Assembly (NCBI RefSeq): GCF_928382285.1
Contig: NZ_CAKMSS010000003.1
Span: 124,001-188,000, forward strand
Direction of reading: 5' to 3'
DNA: 64,000 nt
From: Rothia nasimurium
Lineage (GTDB): Bacteria; Actinomycetota; Actinomycetes; Actinomycetales; Micrococcaceae
Made by a program: the position numbers and the translations under genes. This document shows, piece by piece, positions 15,658 through 24,849 of this stretch (position 1 is its first letter; every line of letters starts with the position of its first letter). Under the pieces are notes generated by a model. The model saw only the letters and a program-made list of their open reading frames with translations. It did not search any database and was not told the origin of the DNA.

Positions 15658-18600
15658 CTAGTAGCACGTGATGTCTTGAATCTTGCTGAGGCCGAGGTAG
15701 CCTTCGAGCAGGTAGGCAGCATACGGAGATTCGATAAGGACGGGCGGCAAGTAGGTGGCGAAACCGGAGGGCCAGTTGGTGCCTTCAGTGTCAGTGACGA
15801 TAAAGGTGATCATGCACATCCGGTTATCTCCGATGGGCTGACCAATAGCGTCCCACGGTATCGATGCTATGAGCTGGTAGTAGTCAGCGCTTCCCAGCCA
15901 GGAATCATAGTCTGGAATTGTCGGCTCGACCGGAACGGTCGGATCAACAGGCTCAACCGGGTCAGTAGGCTCAACCGGAACGGTCGGGTCAGCCGGTTCA
16001 ACAGGCTCGACAGGATCAGTAGGCTCTACCGGAACAGTCGGATCGGTAGGTTCAACTGGCTCTACCGGAACAGTCGGATCGGTAGGTTCAACTGGCTCTA
16101 CCGGAGTGGTCGGGTCAGTTGGGTCGACGGGAACCGTGGGGTCGACAGGCTCAACCGGGTCAGTAGGTTCAACGGGAACCGTGGGGTCAACAGGATCTAC
16201 CGGAACAATCGGGTCGGTAGGTTCAACTGGCTCGACCGGAGTGGTCGGGTCAGTTGGGTCAACAGGTTCTACCGGATCAGTAGGTTCTACCGGAACGGTC
16301 GGCTCAGCCGGAACAGTCGGGTCGGTAGGTTCAACTGGCTCGACCGGAGTGGTCGGGTCAGTCGGGTCGACGGGAACCGTGGGGTCGACAGGCTCAACCG
16401 GAACAGTCGGGTCGGTCGGATTGACCGGGTCAGTCGGGTCGACGGGAAGCGTGGGGTCAACGGGGTCAACCGGAACAATCGGGTCAGCCGGTTCAACAGG
16501 CTCGACAGGATCAGTAGGCTCAACCGGAACAGTCGGATCGGTAGGTTCAACTGGCTCTACCGGAGTGGTCGGGTCAGTTGGGTCAACAGGAACCGTTGGG
16601 TCAACAGGCTCAACCGGGTCAATAGGCTCTACCGGAACAATCGGGTCGGTAGGTTCAACTGGCTCGACCGGAGTGGTCGGGTCAGTTGGGTCGACGGGAA
16701 CCGTGGGGTCGACAGGCTCAACCGGAACAGTCGGGTCGACGGGCTCAGTAGGTTCAACCGGGTCAGTTGGGTCAACAGGAACCGTGGGGTCAACAGGAAC
16801 CGTGGGGTCAACAGGAACCGTGGGGTCAACAGGCTCAACCGGATCAGTAGGTTCAACCGGAACAGTCGGGTTGGTAGGTTCAACTGGCTCGACAGGATCA
16901 GTAGGCTCGACAGGATCAGTAGGCTCAACCGGAACGGTCGGGTCGGTAGGTTCAACTGGCTCTACCGGAGTGGTCGGGTCAGTTGGGTCAACAGGTTCTA
17001 CCGGATCAGTAGGTTCTACCGGAACGGTCGGTTCAACCGGGTCAACAGGATCTACCGGAACAGTAGGTTCAACGGGAACCGTGGGGTCAACAGGATCAAC
17101 CGGGTCAGTCGTCTCAACGGGAAGCGTGGGGTCAATAGGCTCGGCCGGAACCGTTGGGTCAACTGGCTCAACCGGGTCAGTAGGTTCAACCGGAATAGTC
17201 GGGTCGGTCGGTTCAACTGGCTCGACCGGAGTGGTAGGATCAGTCGGCTCTACAGGGTTAACCGGAACGAACGGGCCAGCAGGCTCGGTCGGCTCAACAG
17301 GCTCAACCGGGTCAGTAGGTTCAACCGGAATAGTCGGTTCAACAGGCTCAACTGGGTCGACAGGGTCAACCGGTTCAGTCGGTTCAACAGGATCGGTCGG
17401 TTCAACAGGTTCAGCCTGATCTGTAGGTTCACTAGGAACCTCCGGTTCAACCGGAGCCACCGGCTCTACCGGACTTTCAGGTTCTACAGGAACAACCGGG
17501 GCGACCGGCTCAACCGGTGCCTCAGGCTCGGTAGGCACGGTCGGCTCAGTAGGAACCACAGGAGCTTCAGGCTCTGGTGTACTGGGCTCCGCAGGGGCCA
17601 CCGGCCCTACAGGATCAGTCGGCGCAACCGGCTCACCGGGTATAGCCGAATCCACAGGGGCAGAAGGAGCTACTGGAGCACTAGGCTCTACAGGATTAGC
17701 AGGTGCTTCAGGGGCGCCAGGCAGCTCAGGATTAGCATTGGGGACTTGCACTGCAACCGGCTCAGCAACAGGCGCAGCGTTCCCCTGCGAAGGGACAGAT
17801 GGGTTGCCTGCCGACACAGCAGGTTCGGTTTCACCACTACTAGCTGCCGGGGTAGCAGCGTTACTGCCTTGGTCAGCATCAGCCTGCTGGGAGGTAGCAT
17901 TTTCTGAACCCGCTGCCTGGGCCAAAGAATTTGTGGAGCCCCCGCCGTTAGCGCTGTTATTCCCCTGCACTGCGGAAGGGCCGTTAGCAGCCACAGATGA
18001 GCGAAGGGTTTCAGCGGTCATACCGCTAGAAACATTCTGGGGCTCATTCACCAGGCTATCGGTGACTCCAGAATTTTCTTCATTTGCTTGAGCCTTCGGA
18101 GTCTGCAGCTGAGAGTCTGCGCTGATGACCGCCGACCCTGCCGAAGAATTATTGACCAGAGCCATGCCACCGGCAACCGCACCAATAGCGGTTACGACAG
18201 CGGCAGCACCCGCTAAAGCCTGGCTGCCGGGCGTCCAGCGTCCGCCCCCCAGCCCTGAGAAGAGACCGCTCTGGGATCCAGCACCGGCGGCTGCTCCACC
18301 GGCTACACCACCGGCGAGGAAGGGCAGCAGCACCTTGGAACCATCGGTAATAACGGGCACCAAGCCCGCCAGCACGGGGAAAACCCAAACGCGCATGGAC
18401 TTGTTGATACCGGCCAGGGTCAGATATTCCGAGGTGCAATAGGAGCACACCGACAGATGCAGACGCAAGGCTTCGCTACGTTTTTTGGTCAGGGAGCCAC
18501 GCACCATAGAGCTCAGGTGAGGTGAGTACTGGGCGCATTCGTCGGTCTTCGGCGCGTTCTGGTGGGCCCGCAAGAAACCTTCGCGAAGGCTCTCACGAGC

Positions 18601-19125
18601 ACGGGTTGCCAGCGCCGAAACAGCGTTGGCAGAGAGGTTCATGGTCTGGGCAACTTCGCGAGGCTTCTTATCTTCAACCTCGGTCATCCAGAGCACGGTC
18701 TGCCAACGTTCCGGCAAACCGGTAAAAGCGCTGATGAGCTCATCGGACTCATGTAATTTCAAGACGGTTTCGTCCAGCGAACCCATTGACTCCAGGTGTT
18801 CCTCTTCACTAGGAACTTCCTTTTGAGCAATGAGCCCGTTTTCCGCTGCCAGGTGGGCGATAGTGGTGGCCAGGTACCCACCCATGAATGTTCGGGGGCC
18901 CTTACCGTTTTTGAGAGCCTGGAGCACACGCACAAAGGCTTCCGAGACGATGTCTTCTGAGAGGGTGTTGTTAGAGGTGTGCTTATAAGCAATGGCACGA
19001 GCCATTGACACGTAACGTTCATACAGAACGCCGAACGAATCTAGCTTGCCTTCGCGGACGTCCGAGAGCAACAGCTCGTCGGTGGGGCCGCCAGTAGCTG
19101 GTTGCGCGGTGTTGTGTGATTGCAT
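15658..19125 (-). CDS. ECF sigma factor fused to ZAS motif, membrane segments, giant Pro-x-y rod and C-terminal domain
   Basis: 1155 aa. Residues ~15-95 resemble sigma-70 region 2 and ~125-185 region 4 ([10 protein letters not shown], then a helix-turn-helix). A zinc-binding anti-sigma (zf-HC2) motif follows: Cys197, His223, Cys227, Cys230. Hydrophobic stretches lie at ~246-280 and ~303-325. A Ser/Asn/Ala-rich linker leads to a Pro-rich region from ~474; from ~571 to 1070 almost every third residue is Pro (Val-Glu-Pro, Thr-Asp-Pro, Val-Asp-Pro). The last 85 residues (1071-1155) are non-repetitive, with Cys1104 and Cys1154. Fusions of ECF sigma, zinc anti-sigma motif and membrane segments are known as one-component ECF systems (ECF52-like groups). 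The rod and terminal domain are not recognised. Which side the rod lies on depends on whether one or two hydrophobic stretches cross the membrane; outside is inferred. Confidence 0.85.
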   Translation of the reverse strand: MQSHNTAQPATGGPTDELLLSDVREGKLDSFGVLYERYVSMARAIAYKHTSNNTLSEDIVSEAFVRVLQALKNGKGPRTFMGGYLATTIAHLAAENGLIAQKEVPSEEEHLESMGSLDETVLKLHESDELISAFTGLPERWQTVLWMTEVEDKKPREVAQTMNLSANAVSALATRARESLREGFLRAHQNAPKTDECAQYSPHLSSMVRGSLTKKRSEALRLHLSVCSYCTSEYLTLAGINKSMRVWVFPVLAGLVPVITDGSKVLLPFLAGGVAGGAAAGAGSQSGLFSGLGGGRWTPGSQALAGAAAVVTAIGAVAGGMALVNNSSAGSAVISADSQLQTPKAQANEENSGVTDSLVNEPQNVSSGMTAETLRSSVAANGPSAVQGNNSANGGGSTNSLAQAAGSENATSQQADADQGSNAATPAASSGETEPAVSAGNPSVPSQGNAAPVAEPVAVQVPNANPELPGAPEAPANPVEPSAPVAPSAPVDSAIPGEPVAPTDPVGPVAPAEPSTPEPEAPVVPTEPTVPTEPEAPVEPVAPVVPVEPESPVEPVAPVEPEVPSEPTDQAEPVEPTDPVEPTEPVDPVDPVEPVEPTIPVEPTDPVEPVEPTEPAGPFVPVNPVEPTDPTTPVEPVEPTDPTIPVEPTDPVEPVDPTVPAEPIDPTLPVETTDPVDPVDPTVPVEPTVPVDPVDPVEPTVPVEPTDPVEPVDPTDPTTPVEPVEPTDPTVPVEPTDPVEPTDPVEPVEPTNPTVPVEPTDPVEPVDPTVPVDPTVPVDPTVPVDPTDPVEPTEPVDPTVPVEPVDPTVPVDPTDPTTPVEPVEPTDPIVPVEPIDPVEPVDPTVPVDPTDPTTPVEPVEPTDPTVPVEPTDPVEPVEPADPIVPVDPVDPTLPVDPTDPVNPTDPTVPVEPVDPTVPVDPTDPTTPVEPVEPTDPTVPAEPTVPVEPTDPVEPVDPTDPTTPVEPVEPTDPIVPVDPVDPTVPVEPTDPVEPVDPTVPVDPTDPTTPVEPVEPTDPTVPVEPVEPTDPTVPVEPTDPVEPVEPADPTVPVEPTDPVEPVDPTVPVEPTIPDYDSWLGSADYYQLIASIPWDAIGQPIGDNRMCMITFIVTDTEGTNWPSGFATYLPPVLIESPYAAYLLEGYLGLSKIQDITCY
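15916..17706 (-). repeat. 9-bp-based tandem repeats encoding Pro-x-y triplets
   Basis: About 1.8 kb of highly repetitive DNA inside the sigma-factor gene, made of permuted codon triplets such as GTT-GAG-CCT, ACC-GAC-CCG and GTT-CCG. Blocks of 30-70 bases recur nearly unchanged, implying duplication and gene conversion. The repetition leaves long accidental open frames on the plus strand. Copy number is likely to vary between strains and can be miscounted in short-read assemblies. Confidence 0.9.
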
Positions 19126-19167
19126 GAAAATCCCTGGGTTTATGCGAGTTACCCCTAGTTAGAGTGG

Positions 19168-20045
19168 TGGGGCATTCTATTAGTCTATCGGGATTCTGCC
19201 GCGCGTGCAGTAGTTTGTGGAAAGAACAACAGCAGCCCGGCTCCTTACGGACTGCAGGAGCCGGGCTGATGTTGTCCCTAGCGGTAAAGCGGTGCGAGCC
19301 TCTCTACCCTCTGTTGAGTGACGGCGGCGCCCTTCCCTGGAGGCACCCCCGCTTGGCGGTGAGTGTGTAGCTTGTGCGCCACCACCCACGAACAGTGTTG
19401 GCACTTAGCGTTTCAGTGCCTGCGAAAGCATCTGAAAGTGTATTGGGTTGTGTATATTTGCCCGAGCACAGAACCCGCGAACGGCCCTGTGCGGTGGGGC
19501 TGCTTTGGCGTGTGGTGGGCAGAGCCGCTCGATAAGTTCCAGCAGCGGCGGCTCTGCACCTTAACACATCACAGTGTTGGCTCCCTGCCCGTTGGGCTGT
19601 TTTCCCCTAGTCCCAACGGAGGCGCCGTTGTGCTCGTCGAATCCCCACGATTGACGGGCACGTTTTATTCCCTTGTTCCCCGCTCTGCTTCCCATAGCAA
19701 ATTGGGGTGGTGCGCTACCAGGCGATCATGAAACCGGTAGGCACACCCGACAGTTTTTCGCTGTCATAGATAAAGAGTGGCTGGGGCCCGTTTCATGACG
19801 CGAAAACAGGAAGTTTTTTTAAAAAACTTTTTCACCAACCCTTAAATACGCCGCTGACAAGCCTTTTCGCAACGCGAAGTTTTTAAAAACTTTTTAGATT
19901 CTGGAGGAATGAAGCGGCACTACAGCCCCAACGAGTGGCAAGGACGCGGGCAAACAGCGCCCGAAACAGGACGGGCTGGGTGCACCAACTGGGCACCCTC
20001 AACGAGGGGCAAGCCCAGCCAACCCTGAGGCAATCCCCAACCTCA
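19168..20045. other. hairpin-rich gene-free region between sigma factor and furA
   Basis: No credible gene in ~900 bases: open frames here are short and rich in Cys and Trp. Several perfect inverted repeats are present: AGCCCGGCTCCT (19234-19245) with its complement (19256-19267); GCAGAGCCGC with its complement near 19528-19560; CCGTTGGG with CCCAACGG near 19588-19620; GACAG/CTGTC near 19750. The 11-mer ACAGTGTTGGC occurs twice (~19390 and ~19569). It does not match the conserved parts of RNase P RNA, tmRNA or SRP RNA that I looked for. It may hold a structured RNA or decayed sequence. Confidence 0.45.
19811..19892. promoter_or_regulatory. two in-phase AT palindromes upstream of furA
   Basis: AAG-T7-A6-CTT at 19811-19829 and the perfect palindrome AAGTTTTTAAAAACTT at 19877-19892. 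Their centres are about 64 bases apart, close to six helical turns, so they face the same side. Both stand out in a GC-rich context. They could bind a dimeric regulator or a nucleoid protein such as Lsr2; function is unknown. Confidence 0.45.
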
Positions 20046-20072
20046 CCTTATTGTGAAAGACTCAGAATAAGG
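20046..20072 (+). promoter_or_regulatory. Fur/PerR-type operator of furA-katA
   Basis: 27-bp inverted repeat, CCTTATTGTGA and TCAGAATAAGG around AAGAC, 10 of 11 positions matching. It ends two bases before the -10-like TATTAT, so a bound repressor would block RNA polymerase. Position and AT-rich TTATT/AATAA arms agree with autoregulation by the FurA-type protein encoded immediately downstream. Confidence 0.75.
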
Positions 20073-20073
20073 A

Positions 20074-20079
20074 TATTAT
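20074..20079 (+). promoter_or_regulatory. -10-like hexamer of furA (leaderless)
   Basis: TATTAT, followed by six bases (GGTGAC) and then ATG 20086. Transcription would start at the first codon. No Shine-Dalgarno sequence is available. Confidence 0.55.
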
Positions 20080-20085
20080 GGTGAC

Positions 20086-20637
20086 ATGATGTCAACAATG
20101 AGCACCCTCGGAGCCAACGGCTGCAGCCACATCCCCGGCAGCACCGAGCCCCCTGCCAGTGCTTACCAAGAAGCCTGGTCGGCCCAACTCCGAGCCAAGG
20201 GACGCCGCGTCACCAAGCAACGCCTCGCCGTACTTGCCGCTGTGCACGATAACCCCCACTCCACCGCAGACGCCGTTGTTACCGCCGTCCGCCAGGAACT
20301 ACCGGGCATCACCGTACAGTCGGTGTACGTCGTCCTTGCCGACCTCACCGACATCAACATGCTCCGCAAGTTCGAACCACCGGGGTCAGCAGGGCTCTAC
20401 GAGACCCGCACCGGCGACAACCACCACCACGCCTACTGCATCCGCTGCGGCAAGGTCGAAGACGTGGACTGCGCCATCGGGGCCGCCCCCTGCCTCACCC
20501 CCAGCGATTTTCACGGCATGGCACTTCTCAGCGCCGATGTGCTCTACCGAGGCATCTGCTCCGACTGCCAAAACGCCGACGAAAAAGAAGTGGCCCTCGC
20601 CCAGCAGGCAGCTGCCAACCAGGCACTGGCCAGCTAG
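20086..20637 (+). CDS. furA: Fur-family peroxide-type regulator
   Basis: 183 aa. Winged-helix DNA-binding half (about 30-100: [12 protein letters not shown]) and metal/dimer half with His113-His114-His115, Cys118-x-x-Cys121 and Cys158-x-x-Cys161, the structural zinc pairs of Fur/PerR proteins. Direct linkage to katA and a strong operator at the promoter argue for a peroxide-sensing role (FurA/CatR/PerR group) rather than iron-uptake control. The N-terminus is ~25 residues longer than usual; internal ATGs at 20089 and 20098 are possible starts, but the leaderless geometry favours 20086. Confidence 0.9.
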   Translation: MMSTMSTLGANGCSHIPGSTEPPASAYQEAWSAQLRAKGRRVTKQRLAVLAAVHDNPHSTADAVVTAVRQELPGITVQSVYVVLADLTDINMLRKFEPPGSAGLYETRTGDNHHHAYCIRCGKVEDVDCAIGAAPCLTPSDFHGMALLSADVLYRGICSDCQNADEKEVALAQQAAANQALAS

Positions 20638-20661
20638 GGCAGAGCGTCATCACCCTCTGCC
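20638..20661 (+). other. intercistronic hairpin between furA and katA
   Basis: GGCAGAG (20638-20644) and CTCTGCC (20655-20661), directly after the furA stop. Without a U tract it is more likely an mRNA processing or partial-attenuation element than a full terminator; it could uncouple the large amount of catalase from the small amount of regulator. Confidence 0.45.
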
Positions 20662-20723
20662 TGCCTACTAGAACCGCCCCTAGAGACAAGCAGAAAGCAA
20701 CCCCACACAGGAAAGTAGGAAAA

Positions 20724-22226
20724 ATGAACAACCCGATTAAGCCCGGTTCATTTACCACCACCACCCAGGGTACCCCCGTTGCCTCAGACAACGACTCCCT
20801 GACCGTAGGTGCCGACGGCCCCATCGTCCTGCACGACGCCTACACCGTCGAAAAGCTCGCCCAGTTCAACCGCGAGCGCGTCCCCGAGCGCGTTGTCCAC
20901 GCTAAGGGCACCGGCGCATTCGGTGTCTTTGAGACCACCGAAGATGTCTCCAAGTACACCCGCGCAGCTCTCTTCCAGCCCGGTGTATCCACCGAGATGC
21001 TGATTCGTTTCTCCACCGTTGCCGGTGAGCAGGGTTCACCCGACACCTGGCGCGACCCCCGCGGTTTTGCGGTGAAGTTCTACACCACCGAGGGCAACTA
21101 CGACCTGGTCGGTAACAACACCCCCATCTTCTTCATCCGCGACGCCATCAAGTTCCCCGACTTCATTCACTCCCAGAAGCGTCTGCCCGGCAACGGCCTG
21201 CGCAACAACGACATGCAGTGGGACTTCTGGAGCCTGCGCACCGAGTCAGCCCACCAGGTAACCTGGCTCATGGGTGACCGCGGCATCCCCGCTACCCTGC
21301 GCCACATGGACGGCTTCGGTTCACACACCTACCAGTGGATCAACGCCGAAGGTGAGCGTTTCTGGGTCAAGTACCACTTCAAGACCGACCAGGGCAACGA
21401 CTTCCTGACCGGTGCTGACGCTGAGCGTATCGCTGGCGAAAACGCTGACTACCACCGTCAGGACCTCTACGAGGCTATCGAGCGCGGCGAGTTCCCCTCA
21501 TGGACTCTCTACGTTCAGGTCATGCCCTACGAGGACGCCAAGACCTACCGCTTCAACCCCTTCGACCTGACCAAGGTCTGGCCCCACGCTGACTACCCCC
21601 TGATCAAGGTGGGTAAGATGACCCTGAACAAGAACCCCGAGAACTTCTTCGCTCAGATTGAGCAGGCTACCTTCTCACCCTCCAACTTCGTTCCGGGTAT
21701 CGCAGCCTCCCCCGACAAGATGCTGCTGGGCCGTATCTTCTCCTACCCCGATGCACACCGCTACCGTGTGGGCACCAACTTCGCTGACCTACCCGTCAAC
21801 TACGCGAAGAACGCTGAAGTGAACAACTACAGCCAGGACGGCGCTATGCGCTACACCTTCAACAGCCCCGACACCCCCGTCTACGCCCCCAACACCTTCG
21901 GTGGCCCCCACGCTGACGCTGCCCGCGCCGGTGAGGGTTCTTGGGAAGCTGACGGCGCTCTGGTTCGCGCTGCTGCTACCCTGCACGCTGAGGACGACGA
22001 CTTCGGCCAGGCTCGCACCCTCTACGCCGATGTCATGGATGATGCTGCTAAGGCTCGTCTGGTAGAGAACATCGCCGGCCACGTTGGTGCTGTTGTCTCT
22101 GACGAGATTCGTGAGCGTGCCTTCAAGTACTGGGATTCTGTACACGAAGAGCTCGGTGCCCGCGTCCGTGAAGCCTACAAGCACAACAACGAGAAGAACG
22201 ACGAGCCTACTCCCCAGACCACCTAA
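20724..22226 (+). CDS. katA: monofunctional heme catalase
   Basis: Dismutates hydrogen peroxide to water and oxygen in the cytoplasm. 500 aa, the small-subunit (clade 3) length. Active-site His59 in Arg-Val-Val-His-Ala-Lys-Gly, Asn in Gly-Asn-Asn-Thr-Pro-Ile-Phe-Phe near 131, and proximal heme Tyr in Arg-Ile-Phe-Ser-Tyr-Pro-Asp-x-His-Arg-Tyr-Arg. GGAAAGTAGG lies upstream of the ATG. Codon usage is strongly biased to C-ending optimal codons, as expected for an abundant protein. It follows furA on the same strand and ends at a 19-bp-stem terminator. Pairing a FurA-type gene with katA rather than katG differs from mycobacteria. Confidence 0.96.
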   Translation: MNNPIKPGSFTTTTQGTPVASDNDSLTVGADGPIVLHDAYTVEKLAQFNRERVPERVVHAKGTGAFGVFETTEDVSKYTRAALFQPGVSTEMLIRFSTVAGEQGSPDTWRDPRGFAVKFYTTEGNYDLVGNNTPIFFIRDAIKFPDFIHSQKRLPGNGLRNNDMQWDFWSLRTESAHQVTWLMGDRGIPATLRHMDGFGSHTYQWINAEGERFWVKYHFKTDQGNDFLTGADAERIAGENADYHRQDLYEAIERGEFPSWTLYVQVMPYEDAKTYRFNPFDLTKVWPHADYPLIKVGKMTLNKNPENFFAQIEQATFSPSNFVPGIAASPDKMLLGRIFSYPDAHRYRVGTNFADLPVNYAKNAEVNNYSQDGAMRYTFNSPDTPVYAPNTFGGPHADAARAGEGSWEADGALVRAAATLHAEDDDFGQARTLYADVMDDAAKARLVENIAGHVGAVVSDEIRERAFKYWDSVHEELGARVREAYKHNNEKNDEPTPQTT

Positions 22227-22257
22227 GGTCTGCGGCCGAGCCTAGCTTGTCGTGAAG

Positions 22258-22303
22258 AAGCCGCCCCCGGCGTCCTGATTTTCAAGGACGCCGGGGGCGG
22301 CTT
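22258..22303 (+). terminator. terminator of katA
   Basis: 19-bp perfect stem (22258-22276 with 22285-22303), loop eight bases, followed by TTTT. Confidence 0.92.
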
Positions 22304-22361
22304 TTCATGTCCGGCACACGGTGCAGCCGGTCTACTGCCCTCAGGGTGAGGGTGTGTGGTG

Positions 22362-24818
22362 TTAGACGGCGATGTGCTTGGGGGTATCTTCTTCGTCGCG
22401 TTCTTTCTTTTCAAAGGGCCACCACCAGGCAGCTTCACCCAGCATATACATGGTGGCGGGGATGAAGGTGGTGCGGATAAGGAAGGCATCCATGGCGACG
22501 CCCAGGGCTAGGGCAAAGCCGATGGGGCGCACTGCGGTGAGGTGGGAGAAGATGAAGCCGGCGAAAACAGCAACCATGATGACGCCGCAGGCGGTCACAA
22601 CGGCGCTACCTTGCTTGTAGCCCAGTACAACAGCATCGCCTGCCGAGTGGCCCTTGCGGTGGGCGTCGCGCATGCCCGAGACGATGAAGATTTGGTAGTC
22701 GACCGAGAGGCCAAACAGGATGCCGATGAGCAGGATGGGCAGGAAGGCCAGGATAGGCCCGGGCTGGGTAACACCGAAGATGTCAGCTAGCCAGCCCCAC
22801 TGGTAAACAGCGACGACGGCTCCGAACGATGCCAGGGTAGACAGCAGGAAGCCGATAGTGGCCATGACCGGCACGATGATGGAGCGGAATACAAAGGCCA
22901 TCAGGACCAGGCAAAGGGCAATCACGACCCCGAGGTAGAGCGGGATAGAACTTGAGATACGTTCTGAAATCTCGATGTTGGCTACGGTGGAGCCGGTCAG
23001 GCCGATGGTGGTTGCGGTGGCTTTTTCGGTGGCCTCCAGTTTGTCGTTCATGGAATGAACGGTGGCGAGGGTGCTGTCTGCCGAGGGCCCTTCACTAGGG
23101 AAGAAGGCCAAAATGGCGGTGGCGTTGTCGTCACTGGTAGCGACGATAGCGACGCTTTCGATTTTATTGTTTTTGAGGCGGTCTGCCACGTCGAGGGCTA
23201 CGTCGCGCAGGCGGGCTTCGTCGCCGGGGACGGTGAGGGTAACACCCGCGATGATAGGCCCGTTGACGCCTTCACCAAACTTTTCGGAGATGGTCTGGTA
23301 TGCCTGGTAGGAGGTTGAGTCGGTGGCCTGGTAGGAGCCGTCGGGCAGGCCCAGTCGGAGGGAGGTGGTGGGGATAATCGCCAGTACCAGCACAGCTACC
23401 GAAACGAGGGTCATAGCAATGGGGTGGCGGGTCACGAAGCCTCCCCAGCCCTTGTAGGCGGCTTCGATTTCGGCGAAGGCTTCACGGCGGTTACGGGGTA
23501 CCTGGATTTCCTGGGTGCGGGCCAGGTTGAGCTGCTTCAGTTCCTCTCGTTGAGCGCGGGTGAGGACGCGGGTGCCCAGCAGGCTCAGGACGGCCGGTAC
23601 CAGGGTGAGCGAGGAAGCCACGACGAGGGCTACGGCAAAGGCACCGGCGAAGCCCATGATGGCGAGGAAGGGTAGGCCTGTCAGGCAAAGGGCAGACAGC
23701 GCGATGATGTTAGTCATTCCGGCAAAGAGCACGGAGTGACCTGCTGTTGAGTTAGCGGTGCCTACTGCGTCCAGCACGTCTTCTCCGTCGCGTAGTTCTT
23801 CGCGGAAGCGGTAGAGAATCAGCAGGGCGTAGTCGATACCGACGCCAAGACCCAGCATGAGGGCGAGGACGGGGTCGGTGGCAGTCATACCGATGAAGGC
23901 AGTACTGGTGTAGACCAGGGCAACGGCGGTCCCGGCCCCGATGAGGGCGAGCACCAGGGGTAGACCGGCAGCTACGACCGTCCCCAGAGTAATCAGCAGG
24001 ACGATAAAGGCTACAACCAGGCCAATAATTTCTGAGATACCGAAGACGTCGCTGACGTCCTGGTCGAGTTCGTAGCTGTAGTTGACGGTCAGGCCTGTGT
24101 CTTTGAGCATGTCAAAGGTGCTAAAGACTTCTTCCCGCACCGAGGTAGACAGGGAGTTGGTGTCCTGGTTAAAGGCGATATTGACGATTGCAGCGGTACC
24201 GTCTTCGCTCACCATGTTCGCGTCCGCCGCCGCATCAAGTTCGCGCTGGGCAGCATCGACCTTATCCTGGTTCGATCGCAGGGTGGTGCGGGCTTGCGCC
24301 AGGGCGGTTTCTTGAGCCGCCAGGTCGGGGGCGAGGGCCGCAATTTCCTCTGAGCTCAGCCCCTGAGGTAGGGCTGCTTTAGCGGCATCTAGCTGGGCCT
24401 GCCCCTCATCAATCTGCGCCTTGGCTTGGGCTAGCTGGGCTTTAGCGTCCTCAAGTTGCACGGACGCCTGGGTCACCGCATCTGCTGCCACGAAGGGGTC
24501 AAGGGAACCAGCAACCTCGGGCAGCTGGTCGATCGTAGTAACAGCCTGGGCGATTGCCTGCTTCTGGGTGTCATCGAAACCGTTGTCGGCTTCAAGAACC
24601 ACGTAGCCGCTAGAGATACCGTTGTCGGGAATCTTGGCTTGAAGGTCTTCCCGCACAGCTTCAAAAGAAGCCCCCGGCATGGTGTAGTTAGCCGTTGCAC
24701 CGCGTGCTAGGGTCAGTGCCCCAACGGCTGCAAGAATCAGAAGTACCAGCCATATCACGATGGTGGCTCGGGCATGACGAGCCGCGGTGAGGCCGAGCGT
24801 GCGCAGGGCGCCTGTCAT
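22362..24818 (-). CDS. MMPL/RND-family membrane transporter
   Basis: 818 aa. About 12 membrane segments: one at ~18-40, a ~190-residue external loop, five between ~255 and 410, one near 465, a second external loop, and a final block from ~625 to 800. The first loop contains an Ala/Gln/Asp-rich coiled coil (about 125-205) with heptads, which is larger than in lipid-type MmpL proteins and resembles the YhgE/Pip-like loops of some actinobacterial members. The sequence Gly-Val-Gly-Ile-Asp-Tyr-Ala-Leu is the MMPL proton-relay segment, repeated as Gly-Leu-Ser-Val-Asp-Tyr-Gln-Ile in the second half. Export of a lipid, peptide or drug is likely; substrate unknown. Confidence 0.9.
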   Translation of the reverse strand: MTGALRTLGLTAARHARATIVIWLVLLILAAVGALTLARGATANYTMPGASFEAVREDLQAKIPDNGISSGYVVLEADNGFDDTQKQAIAQAVTTIDQLPEVAGSLDPFVAADAVTQASVQLEDAKAQLAQAKAQIDEGQAQLDAAKAALPQGLSSEEIAALAPDLAAQETALAQARTTLRSNQDKVDAAQRELDAAADANMVSEDGTAAIVNIAFNQDTNSLSTSVREEVFSTFDMLKDTGLTVNYSYELDQDVSDVFGISEIIGLVVAFIVLLITLGTVVAAGLPLVLALIGAGTAVALVYTSTAFIGMTATDPVLALMLGLGVGIDYALLILYRFREELRDGEDVLDAVGTANSTAGHSVLFAGMTNIIALSALCLTGLPFLAIMGFAGAFAVALVVASSLTLVPAVLSLLGTRVLTRAQREELKQLNLARTQEIQVPRNRREAFAEIEAAYKGWGGFVTRHPIAMTLVSVAVLVLAIIPTTSLRLGLPDGSYQATDSTSYQAYQTISEKFGEGVNGPIIAGVTLTVPGDEARLRDVALDVADRLKNNKIESVAIVATSDDNATAILAFFPSEGPSADSTLATVHSMNDKLEATEKATATTIGLTGSTVANIEISERISSSIPLYLGVVIALCLVLMAFVFRSIIVPVMATIGFLLSTLASFGAVVAVYQWGWLADIFGVTQPGPILAFLPILLIGILFGLSVDYQIFIVSGMRDAHRKGHSAGDAVVLGYKQGSAVVTACGVIMVAVFAGFIFSHLTAVRPIGFALALGVAMDAFLIRTTFIPATMYMLGEAAWWWPFEKKERDEEDTPKHIAV

Positions 24819-24849
24819 GGGGGAACTCCTGAAGTAAGGGGGTGGGGGT

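Noticed and set aside
15916..17415. Possible CRISPR array
   Set aside because: Repeats are contiguous with no unique spacers of constant length and encode a continuous protein; no cas genes nearby.
16106..17419. Plus-strand 437-residue frame of Gly-Ser-Thr-Gly-x-Val type, like a collagen-like protein
   Set aside because: It is the complement of the Pro-x-y repeat in the sigma-factor gene; Pro codons read backwards give Gly triplets. No ribosome site, signal or anchor, and no non-repetitive domain.
15607..17907. Plus-strand 766-residue frame rich in Asn-Arg and Gly-Arg
   Set aside because: Another shadow of the same repeat in a different frame; composition is implausible and the frame stays open only because the repeat lacks stops.
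19363..19731. 122-residue frame in the gene-free region
   Set aside because: Rich in Cys, Trp and His, no ribosome site, codon usage unlike neighbours.
19168..19800. RNase P RNA, tmRNA or SRP RNA in the hairpin-rich region
   Set aside because: None of the conserved core sequences of these RNAs that I looked for was found on either strand.
19909..20028. 39-codon frame starting after GGAGG
   Set aside because: The purine-rich site is only one base from the ATG, too close to act, and the peptide has no recognisable feature.
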